In this document: piece after piece, positions 1 through 5,280 of the stretch
Numbering within the stretch: the stretch's first letter is position 1
Layout of the letters: the number at the start of each line of letters is the position of its first letter
DNA from: Oscillospiraceae bacterium
GTDB taxonomy: Bacteria > Bacillota > Clostridia > Oscillospirales > Ruminococcaceae
Reading direction: 5' to 3'
Length of the DNA stretch: 6,153 bases
Assembly (NCBI GenBank): GCA_017394475.1
Contig: JAFPYQ010000252.1
Location: 1 to 6,153, forward strand
Made by a program: the position numbers and the translations under genes
Notes under the pieces: generated by a model
What the model saw: the letters and a program-made list of their open reading frames with translations, nothing else
The model's database searches: none
Told to the model about the DNA's origin: nothing

Positions 1-42
1 CTAAAACTAAAACTAATACTAATACTAAAACTAATACTAAAT
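1..42. repeat. Hexamer tandem repeat, consensus CTAAWA
   Basis: Seven consecutive six-base units run from the first base of the window: CTAAAA, CTAAAA, CTAATA, CTAATA, CTAAAA, CTAATA, CTAAAT. Only the fifth position varies between A and T, until the last unit decays. The array probably starts upstream, so its full length is unknown. Read on the minus strand it could encode alternating Phe/Ile-Ser, but no gene is seen to support that. It may be a simple microsatellite in an intergenic region. Confidence 0.85.
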
Positions 43-63
43 CAGATATTATAAAACAGAAAC

Positions 64-240
64 ATTATGTGAACTCCACCACTGCCTTGGCGGCAGTGGT
101 TTCCTCCCTTTTCAGCGGAGGCCCCCAAAAAGCCGTATTCGATCATTGTTTCCCTAATTGTTTTGCAGCTCGGTGACTTATGCCTGCGTGGGGCTGTATC
201 CCCCGCTGCACACGGATCTGTCGCCATAAAAAGGGAATGT
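64..240. other. Hairpin-rich intergenic element, possible structured RNA
   Basis: This stretch is much richer in exact inverted repeats than its surroundings. There is a 9-bp perfect stem (78-86 with 92-100, loop TTGGC), a 5-bp stem (103-107 with 117-121), and a G/C-rich hairpin with GGGG at 190-193 and CCCC at 200-203. That hairpin can be extended by GCG 186-188 with CGC 204-206, or alternatively enclosed by TGCAGC 164-169 with GCTGCA 205-210. An outer TTCCCT/AGGGAA pairing (150-155 with 232-237) can close over it. The arms match perfectly, so they do not indicate the strand. A minus-strand open frame crosses the region (ATG at 227, stop at 42-44) but has no good ribosome binding site and resembles no family I know. 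The region could be a non-coding RNA, a cis-regulatory leader for something outside the window, or a dispersed repeat. I do not recognise it as tmRNA, RNase P RNA, SRP RNA or 6S RNA. Confidence 0.35.
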
Positions 241-305
241 AAAAACGCCTCAAAACAAAAACAGCCATACAATAACAGCGATCTTACGTTGTTTTCTGTA
301 CGGCT
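241..305 (-). terminator. Probable intrinsic terminator of the minus-strand membrane-protein gene
   Basis: Arms at 297-305 and 263-271 form a 9-bp stem. The single non-Watson-Crick position (267/301) is a G-U pair only in the minus-strand transcript, which favours that direction. The stem is followed on the minus strand by GTTTTTGTTTT. The loop is long (25 nt), with some extra internal pairing possible. It lies about 70 bp beyond the stop codon of the gene ending at 375, where that gene's terminator would be expected. The stem is only moderately GC-rich, so termination efficiency is uncertain. Confidence 0.6.
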
Positions 306-313
306 ATTTCTAT

Positions 314-359
314 TGAAACGCTGAACGATCCATATTTAATATGTATTTGCTCCGTTTCA
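314..359. repeat. Nested inverted repeat downstream of the membrane-protein gene
   Basis: TGAAACG at 314-320 is the exact reverse complement of CGTTTCA at 353-359. Inside it lies a second near-perfect palindrome, CATATT-T-AATATG (331-343). The nested stems sit between the stop codon of the minus-strand gene and its terminator-like hairpin. They could be a 3'-UTR stability element. An 8-bp direct repeat, TGCTCCGT, also occurs at 348-355 and 368-375. The stems are AT-rich and short, so chance is possible. Confidence 0.4.
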
Positions 360-374
360 GGGAGAACTGCTCCG

Positions 375-1556
375 TCATTTTTTCACGACCACATCCATTA
401 TCTTCCTGCCGCAGTAGTCGCATATATGGTCTTTATATACCACGCCTGTTATCGATGCGCCGCATGACGGGCACTGATCCTTGACTATCTTCTTTGCCAG
501 TGCCACCTCGAGAGTGCCGTTATGCCGCTCAAAGGTGCAGTTCCTCAGATATCCCTTTTTGATCGACTGCCGCACTATGCCGAGCCTTTTCTTTGCTGTC
601 CGCGCAAGCTGATCGGGAAGGGCGGATGCCTTTACATAGGGGATGCGGTATCCTGCAAACACATTTGAGCACAAGTCTGCCATGATAACACAGGTTATCC
701 TGCCGATCCTGTTTATCACCACAGGGATAAGCCCTGCTATTATTATCACATTGGTGATGACCGTATCTATGATATGGTAGTGTATCAGCTCATAGCTCTG
801 CATGTGCTGCTCGGGATCGAGTATTATGGAACGCAGATACTCCTTGTCATTATACTTTGAGATATAGTCCAGGGAGTATGCTGCCAGTATCAAGATGAGC
901 AGCAGCGAGAGTATCAGCAATATCACGAATACCACTTTTCTCGTCATAAGGCCGGATGCAGTGTAATAATCGGCTTTCTTTTTGCTGTTCCCCAGCTCGT
1001 TGGATATGCTGTAGAACCTGCCTTCGGTCAGCACCTTCGCCCGCAGGTCGGAGCTGCGGCAATAGGGGCACTCGCCGGTGAAATATATCTTTTTCTCTAT
1101 ATGGGCTCCACAGCTTCGGCATTCGCACATAGCGGTCTTCGAGGAGAGCTCCACCATGCCTTCCTTATCCTTATAGACATAGTTTTTCATATACACCCTT
1201 GAAAACAGCTTCAGCTGCTGACCGACCGCTCTGCTGCTCCTGCCCGTAACCTCGGCCAGTTCATCGACCGTTATCATGCCGTCAAGGTCACCCTCGAAAT
1301 ATCCCGAATAGAAATACGCATCGCCGATATTCGCCCTTGACCACAGCGCATATATCAGCATGAGCGGCCCTGCGATGCTCCAGAAAACGAAATCCGGGAA
1401 CATCTTTGCATGGGTAAGGGTAAATTTGTCAAAATCATATCTCACCGCAAGGTACAGCATGCCCGATTCGGCAATAATGAGATTGAACAATGCGATGACG
1501 ATCAGTATGACATTTTTTACCTTCAGTCTCTTTATCCTTTTTTCACGCAGATACAT
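375..1556 (-). CDS. Membrane protein with two zinc ribbons and internal duplication, function unknown
   Basis: I do not recognise a named family for this 393-residue protein. Hydrophobic segments at about residues 14-36, 52-72, 207-228 and 264-284 suggest four membrane helices. The basic N-terminus (REKRIKRLKVK) and the positive-inside rule place both ends and the 73-205 loop in the cytoplasm. Two four-cysteine ribbons are visible: C146/C149 with C163/C166 (plus C144 nearby), and C362/C365 with C379/C382. Before each ribbon is a helical, helix-turn-helix-like segment (about 95-130 and 308-342). Both segments end in a similar motif: YMKN, then GMVEL and a CRSCGA-type ribbon; and YLRN, then GTLEV and a CPSCGA-type ribbon. 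The protein is therefore probably a duplicated unit of two membrane helices, a winged-helix-like segment and a ribbon. The start at 1556 is preceded by AGGAG with a rather long 12-nt spacing. The ATG within that spacer is out of frame. It is divergent from the repressor operon and has its own promoter and terminator. A membrane-tethered regulatory or sensory role is inference only. Confidence 0.9.
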   Translation of the reverse strand: MYLREKRIKRLKVKNVILIVIALFNLIIAESGMLYLAVRYDFDKFTLTHAKMFPDFVFWSIAGPLMLIYALWSRANIGDAYFYSGYFEGDLDGMITVDELAEVTGRSSRAVGQQLKLFSRVYMKNYVYKDKEGMVELSSKTAMCECRSCGAHIEKKIYFTGECPYCRSSDLRAKVLTEGRFYSISNELGNSKKKADYYTASGLMTRKVVFVILLILSLLLILILAAYSLDYISKYNDKEYLRSIILDPEQHMQSYELIHYHIIDTVITNVIIIAGLIPVVINRIGRITCVIMADLCSNVFAGYRIPYVKASALPDQLARTAKKRLGIVRQSIKKGYLRNCTFERHNGTLEVALAKKIVKDQCPSCGASITGVVYKDHICDYCGRKIMDVVVKK

Positions 1557-1638
1557 AACTTACTCATTCTCCTGTTTTCTTCATGATCTTCTGTATCTTA
1601 AAGCACATCCACTGCTGTCACAGCGCGCACCGATACTG

Positions 1639-1667
1639 ATTATACCATAATATCCGCATCAAGTCAA
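1639..1667 (-). promoter_or_regulatory. Sigma-A-type promoter for the membrane-protein gene
   Basis: On the minus strand, TTGACT (1662-1667) and a perfect TATAAT (1639-1644) are separated by exactly 17 bases. A TGG just before the -10 box gives an extended -10 element. The predicted start is near 1632, leaving a leader of about 75 nt before the ATG at 1556. Confidence 0.8.
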
Positions 1668-1680
1668 ATGATGATACCGA

Positions 1681-1786
1681 CATACCCTGCTCTCATCCAT
1701 CGGACAAGGAGCAGCATTTTCCGGGGTATGCCATGTATATCTTCCGCTTGTTGCCAAAAATGACATATTTAATTTGCACATACCCC
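1681..1786. promoter_or_regulatory. CATACCC/GGGTATG repeats in the divergent control region (candidate operator sites)
   Basis: The heptamer CATACCC occurs at 1681-1687, inverted as GGGGTATG at 1723-1730, and again as CATACCCC at 1779-1786. The last two are an exact 8-bp inverted pair. The first pair can also form a cruciform, helped by TGCTC 1688-1692 with GAGCA 1709-1713. The copies lie between the two divergent promoters, and the last one abuts the -35 box of the repressor promoter. They are candidates for sites bound by the XRE/S24 repressor or another regulator. This is inferred from position and repetition only. Confidence 0.4.
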
Positions 1787-1809
1787 TTGACAAGTAAGTT
1801 TTAATGTGC
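1776..1809. promoter_or_regulatory. Inverted repeat GCACAT-N22-ATGTGC over the repressor promoter
   Basis: GCACAT at 1776-1781 is an exact inverted match of ATGTGC at 1804-1809. The pair straddles the -35 box, and its right arm overlaps the extended -10 TG. A dimeric repressor bound here would block RNA polymerase, which fits autoregulation by the downstream XRE/S24 protein. The arms are short, and the 22-bp gap is wide for a single dimer site. Confidence 0.4.
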
Positions 1810-1815
1810 TATATT
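1787..1815 (+). promoter_or_regulatory. Strong sigma-A-type promoter of the repressor/translesion operon
   Basis: A consensus TTGACA (1787-1792) is followed after 17 bases by TATATT (1810-1815), preceded by TGC, which makes an extended -10 element. Transcription would begin near 1822, about 28 nt before the repressor ATG. An 8-bp perfect palindrome, AACCGGTT (1822-1829), lies right at the expected start site and is another possible operator. A promoter this close to consensus would be expected to need repression. Confidence 0.85.
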
Positions 1816-1849
1816 ATATATAACCGGTTTTTGAAAAAGGAGTACTTCT

Positions 1850-2683
1850 ATGAGCAATAACAACAATCCTCCCAATGAAACAAGAAAAGTCCTGTTCGGT
1901 GAAGTGATACAGAACGCACTGAGATCGGCAAAGCTCTCACAGCAGGCACTCTCGGAAATGCTGGGGGTCTCAAGGAACACCGTGACCAACTGGGTGGCTG
2001 ACAAATACAAGCCCGATCACGACCTTATCCCGCAAATATGTGAGATACTCGGGCTCACTCTGAGCGAGCTTTACGGCATACACAGCAAGGATGAGCTCTC
2101 TAAGCCCGAAAGATCGGTCATACACAATTACAGGCTCATGAACCCCACGAATCAGAAGGCAGTGGTAAAGATCGTTTCGGATATCCTTGATGAGGAGCTG
2201 GCGGCAACGGATGAATACCTGCGACGTGCCTTCATGATACTGGAATTCCCCAGAACAAAGGCTGCAGCAGGTCAGGGCAGCGACTACATAGATATGCCAT
2301 CGGATCATGTGTTCATCCGCAGGAAGGACCGCAACAAAAAGGCGGATGCCATAATTGAGGTAAGCGGTGACAGTATGCTGCCTGTCTATAAGGACGGGGA
2401 CTTCGTGTATGTGGAATACACCGATCACGCCTATCCCGGGGAGGACGTGGTGTGCACCACTGCCAACGGCGGTGTCATCAAGCGCCTTACATCGGATTAC
2501 AGGCTTGAATCGGTAAACCCTGCATTCCCCTTCGGAGATAAGGATGAAAGCGATAATATCCGCATCATAGGCCGTGTGCTGGGTGTGGTGGATTCAAGGG
2601 ACAGGCCTACGGAAAGGGAGCTCACATCCCTCCGCGAGCTGTTTGCGGATGAGCTGCGGGAGCTTGCAAAGGAAGATCAGTGA
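1850..2683 (+). CDS. XRE-family, S24-peptidase (LexA/CI-like) self-cleaving repressor
   Basis: This 277-residue protein has an N-terminal XRE-type helix-turn-helix (about residues 16-76, with SQQALSEMLGVSRNTVTNW as the recognition region) and a C-terminal S24/LexA-like peptidase domain (about 140-247). The catalytic serine is S175 in SGDSMLP and the general-base lysine is K211 in VIKRL. An Ala-Gly bond at A140-G141 lies about 35 residues before the serine, as in LexA and lambda CI. The spacing implies RecA-stimulated autocleavage that separates the DNA-binding and dimerisation parts. It is not canonical LexA, which has a winged-helix N-terminus; the XRE domain makes it phage-CI-like. The start is fixed by AAAGGAG 7 nt upstream. 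It is the first gene of the operon and probably represses its own promoter and possibly the divergent one. The acidic C-terminal tail (about 250-277) lies outside the peptidase fold. Confidence 0.93.
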   Translation: MSNNNNPPNETRKVLFGEVIQNALRSAKLSQQALSEMLGVSRNTVTNWVADKYKPDHDLIPQICEILGLTLSELYGIHSKDELSKPERSVIHNYRLMNPTNQKAVVKIVSDILDEELAATDEYLRRAFMILEFPRTKAAAGQGSDYIDMPSDHVFIRRKDRNKKADAIIEVSGDSMLPVYKDGDFVYVEYTDHAYPGEDVVCTTANGGVIKRLTSDYRLESVNPAFPFGDKDESDNIRIIGRVLGVVDSRDRPTERELTSLRELFADELRELAKEDQ

Positions 2684-2725
2684 CACACTGCAGCCGTGAC
2701 AGGGAGGACAAGGGGCTGATGAGAA

Positions 2726-4117
2726 ATGGAGATATACAGATATATAGCCATAGATATGAAGTCCTTCTATGCCTCGGTGGAATGTGTGGCAAGAGGGCTC
2801 GATCCGCTGAAGGCTAAACTTCTCGTGGCAGATGGATCACGCTCGGATCAGACGATATGCCTTGCGGTTTCCCCTGCCCTCAAAGCCATAGGAGTGCCGT
2901 CCCGCCCGCGGCTCTTTGAGGCAAAGCAGGCTATACGGGCCTATGAATACAAGTCAAGGCAGAAGGTCGAATATATAACGGCAGTCCCCCGCATGGGTGA
3001 ATACGAGCGGGTCTCGGCGATGATCTACTCGATAATACTGCGCTATGCCGCCGCCGAGGATGTGCATGTATACAGCATAGATGAATGTTTCATCGACTGC
3101 GGCGCATACCTTCATCTCTATCCCGAGGCAAACGGGAAATGCTCCGCCCATATCATGGCAATGACCATCATAGGCGATATCCTCAGAGCCACGGGCATAA
3201 CCGCAACGGTGGGCATAGGCACGAATCTGTACCTTGCAAAGGTGGCGATGGATATAGTCGCCAAGAAAGCCCCGCCCGACAAGGACGGGGTGCGGATAGC
3301 AGAGCTCGATGAGGAAAGCTACAAGCTGCTCCTGTGGGAACACAGGCCCCTCACGGATTTCTGGCAGATAGGCAGGGGCAAGGCAAAAAGGCTCGAAGAT
3401 CACAGCATGTACACTATGGGGGATATCGCAGAGCGGACTCTTGGCAATGAGGAATGGTTCTACAAGACCTTCGGCATAGATGCGGAGATACTCATAGATC
3501 ACGCATGGGGCATAGAGCCTGTGACTATGGCGGATATAAAGAACTACCGCACAAATGACCACAGCCTTTCAAACGGTCAGGTGCTCCCCCGCCCTTACAG
3601 ATATGATGAGGCGCGGATAGTATTCGCGGAAATGGTGGACGGGATATGCTCGGATATGTACAGAAAGGGCATCCTCACAGGCAGGATAAGCTGGTATGTT
3701 GGATATGACTACAAGAGCCTCGATGTCATCCCCGAATACAACGGCCCCCTTGCCCTGGACTTCTACGGCAGGCTGCACCCTAAGCACTCAAAGGGGACGG
3801 TAAGGCTGCGCCTGCCCACTAATCTTTCAAAAGGGGTCATACAGGCAGCACTGCTCTCATTTGATGAAAAGACCGATCACAGGCTGCTGTTCAGGAGGCT
3901 GAACATCACCGCCGAGGATCTTTCCGAGGATGACGGGATGATGCAGTTCGATATGTTCACGGACTATGAGGCACAGGGCAAGGAACACGACCTGCAGTAC
4001 GCCATGCAGAGCATACGTTCAAGATTCGGCAAGAATTCCGTCGTAAAGGGCTTTGACCTGCTGGAAGGAGCCACAGCCATGGAAAGGAACTCTCAGATAG
4101 GCGGCCACCGCGCATAG
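2726..4117 (+). CDS. Y-family translesion DNA polymerase (UvrX/UmuC-like)
   Basis: This 463-residue protein matches the Y-family of error-prone, lesion-bypass polymerases. The metal-binding carboxylates are present: D10 in AIDMKSFYASVE, and D119/E120 in YSIDECFID. The palm/fingers motif GIGTNLYLAKVAMD is at 163-176, and the helix-hairpin-helix thumb segment is around 205-235. The little-finger domain follows (about 285-400). Near the C-terminus QFDMF (407-411) resembles the QxxLF-type motif that docks on the beta sliding clamp. The length and a C-terminal RSRFGKNSVVKG segment resemble the Firmicutes UvrX/YqjW group more than the shorter DinB (Pol IV). It lies 42 bp after the repressor, with an AAGGGG site about 10 nt before the ATG. 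A nearby ATG at 2719 is out of frame. Known relatives are induced by DNA damage and replicate past lesions at the cost of mutation. Confidence 0.95.
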   Translation: MEIYRYIAIDMKSFYASVECVARGLDPLKAKLLVADGSRSDQTICLAVSPALKAIGVPSRPRLFEAKQAIRAYEYKSRQKVEYITAVPRMGEYERVSAMIYSIILRYAAAEDVHVYSIDECFIDCGAYLHLYPEANGKCSAHIMAMTIIGDILRATGITATVGIGTNLYLAKVAMDIVAKKAPPDKDGVRIAELDEESYKLLLWEHRPLTDFWQIGRGKAKRLEDHSMYTMGDIAERTLGNEEWFYKTFGIDAEILIDHAWGIEPVTMADIKNYRTNDHSLSNGQVLPRPYRYDEARIVFAEMVDGICSDMYRKGILTGRISWYVGYDYKSLDVIPEYNGPLALDFYGRLHPKHSKGTVRLRLPTNLSKGVIQAALLSFDEKTDHRLLFRRLNITAEDLSEDDGMMQFDMFTDYEAQGKEHDLQYAMQSIRSRFGKNSVVKGFDLLEGATAMERNSQIGGHRA

Positions 4118-4125
4118 TTTCTCAC

Positions 4126-4135
4126 AAGGAGGTGA
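4126..4135 (+). promoter_or_regulatory. Near-perfect Shine-Dalgarno site for the YolD-like gene
   Basis: AAGGAGGTGA complements the 3' end of 16S rRNA over ten bases, and its GGAGG core sits 7 nt before the ATG at 4140. It is the strongest ribosome binding site in the operon, and it implies that the small protein is made at least as well as the polymerase. Confidence 0.85.
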
Positions 4136-4139
4136 CGAT

Positions 4140-4634
4140 ATGCAGATACCGCAGGGATTCATGTACAGGGATGCTCTGAAAAAGGGCAGACCAAAACACA
4201 TAAAATTCGATGATTTCTATATTCGTCACCCCTTTATGGAAAATTCAAAGCGGGCAAAGATATTTGCCCCTTTCGATGCCCTCACAGGCTTCAGCGAGCT
4301 GCTCATGTCAAAGGAAGTCCACTATGTCGAAAAGGCAGAACTGGACGAACGGCGGGAGAAGGAGCTGGGCATGAAGACCGATATACTGTGCAATGCCGTG
4401 AAAAACTCCCGGGATGCAAGGGAAAAGGGCATCATGATAAGCGTGACATACTATGTGCCCTGCACGGATATCATGAACGAGGCCTACGGCACAAAGGGGC
4501 AGTATGTCACGGAAACGGGGTCGCTGCGCAAAGTGGACACGGTGTTCAGGCTTTTGCAGGTGAATAATGTCACTATTTATTTTGATGATATATTCAGCAT
4601 CGAGGGAGAGATATTCTCCGGAGGAGACCGATAA
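4140..4634 (+). CDS. YolD-like protein, partner gene of the Y-family polymerase
   Basis: This 164-residue protein carries the signature expected of YolD-like proteins in Clostridia: a KRAKIFAPFDALTGF core at about residues 37-51, followed by a charged helix (60-95). A C-terminal beta-rich part (about 98-156) contains VTYYVP, a basic SLRKVD turn, and TIYFDDIFSIEG. In Bacillus, YolD-type genes sit next to uvrX-type polymerase genes, and the same order is seen here, 22 bp after the polymerase. The precise role of the family is not established; it is thought to act with the polymerase. It is longer than the roughly 110-residue Bacillus YolD, with extra residues at the N-terminus. No signal peptide or membrane helix is visible. 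Assignment rests on the core motif and on gene order, without an alignment search. Confidence 0.78.
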   Translation: MQIPQGFMYRDALKKGRPKHIKFDDFYIRHPFMENSKRAKIFAPFDALTGFSELLMSKEVHYVEKAELDERREKELGMKTDILCNAVKNSRDAREKGIMISVTYYVPCTDIMNEAYGTKGQYVTETGSLRKVDTVFRLLQVNNVTIYFDDIFSIEGEIFSGGDR

Positions 4635-4643
4635 AGGTGGATC

Positions 4644-5267
4644 ATGTGTACAAGATTTTTTATAGATGAGAGCCAGCGGGAGCTCCGGCAGATAATGAGC
4701 CTTGCCCAAAAGAATCCCCTCACCGGAAAATTTGTGCATGAAGGGCACCCGCTTATTACAAAGGGAGAGATACGCCCCACAAATGTGGTGCCCGTCATCG
4801 CACCCACCCCCGATGGGAAAAAGGCCGTCTACCCGATGAAATGGGGCTTTACCGACAGTGACCACGGCAATATCATATTCAACGCCCGCTCCGAGAGCGC
4901 AGGCTACAAGCCCACGTTCAAAGAGCTCTGGAAGGCTCACAGATGCGTCATCCCATCATCCTATTACCTTGAATGGCAGCACTACAAGACCGCGGACGGC
5001 AGGACGAAAACAGGGGACAAATACATGATACAACCTGTGGATTCCGAAGTCACATGGCTGTGCGGGCTGTACCGCATAGAAAACGACCTGCCCGTCTTTG
5101 TGATACTCACCTGCGAGCCCGGCCGCGATGTAGCCGAGATACACGACAGGATGCCTGTCATCATACCGCAGGAACGCATATCCGAATGGATAACGCCGAA
5201 GACCAATCCCGCCGAGATAATGCCATATATACTTACAGATATGATCACCGAACAGGTGAAAATGTAA
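4644..5267 (+). CDS. SRAP-domain (HMCES/YedK-type) abasic-site protein
   Basis: This 207-residue protein fits the SRAP family, which forms a stable thiazolidine DNA-protein crosslink with abasic sites in single-stranded DNA and so shields them from strand breakage. The catalytic cysteine is C2, directly after the initiator methionine, as the family requires; this fixes the ATG at 4644. Other active-site residues are N80 and R82 in NARSE, E110 in the YLEW motif after HRCVIPSSYY, and H167 in IHDRMPVII. These correspond to N75, R77, E105 and H160 of E. coli YedK. The length is typical for the family. Its AAAGGTGG ribosome site overlaps the stop codon of the YolD-like gene (9-bp gap), so the two are translationally close. 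SRAP genes are known to associate with SOS genes. Here it would protect abasic sites while the polymerase bypasses other lesions. Confidence 0.95.
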   Translation: MCTRFFIDESQRELRQIMSLAQKNPLTGKFVHEGHPLITKGEIRPTNVVPVIAPTPDGKKAVYPMKWGFTDSDHGNIIFNARSESAGYKPTFKELWKAHRCVIPSSYYLEWQHYKTADGRTKTGDKYMIQPVDSEVTWLCGLYRIENDLPVFVILTCEPGRDVAEIHDRMPVIIPQERISEWITPKTNPAEIMPYILTDMITEQVKM

Positions 5268-5280
5268 AGGAGCGCTCACT

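Noticed and set aside
42..272. Minus-strand open frame of 61-76 codons in the gene-free left end
   Set aside because: Its longest form starts at TTG inside the terminator hairpin. The ATG form lacks a well-placed ribosome site, and the frame runs through strong hairpins. A structured RNA explains the region at least as well.
1360..1650. Plus-strand open frame of 96 codons over the start of the membrane-protein gene
   Set aside because: It is antisense to the N-terminal membrane helices and to the minus-strand promoter. Its hydrophobic look mirrors the real gene.
1760..1849. Canonical Firmicutes LexA box (CGAAC-N4-GTTCG type)
   Set aside because: No match was seen near the repressor promoter. 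The repeats present have different sequences, so control by host LexA is not supported.
2719..2728. Alternative polymerase start at ATG 2719
   Set aside because: It is out of frame with the conserved AIDMKSFYASVE motif. The ATG at 2726 is in frame and suitably spaced from AAGGGG.
2954..3562. Long minus-strand open frame (about 202 codons) opposite the polymerase
   Set aside because: It lies wholly antisense to a gene with clear catalytic motifs, has no recognisable domain, and is a by-product of codon use in the real gene.
4308..4940. Minus-strand open frame (about 210 codons) across the YolD-like/SRAP junction
   Set aside because: It overlaps two well-supported plus-strand genes, is rich in Cys and His without a family pattern, and has no credible start signal.
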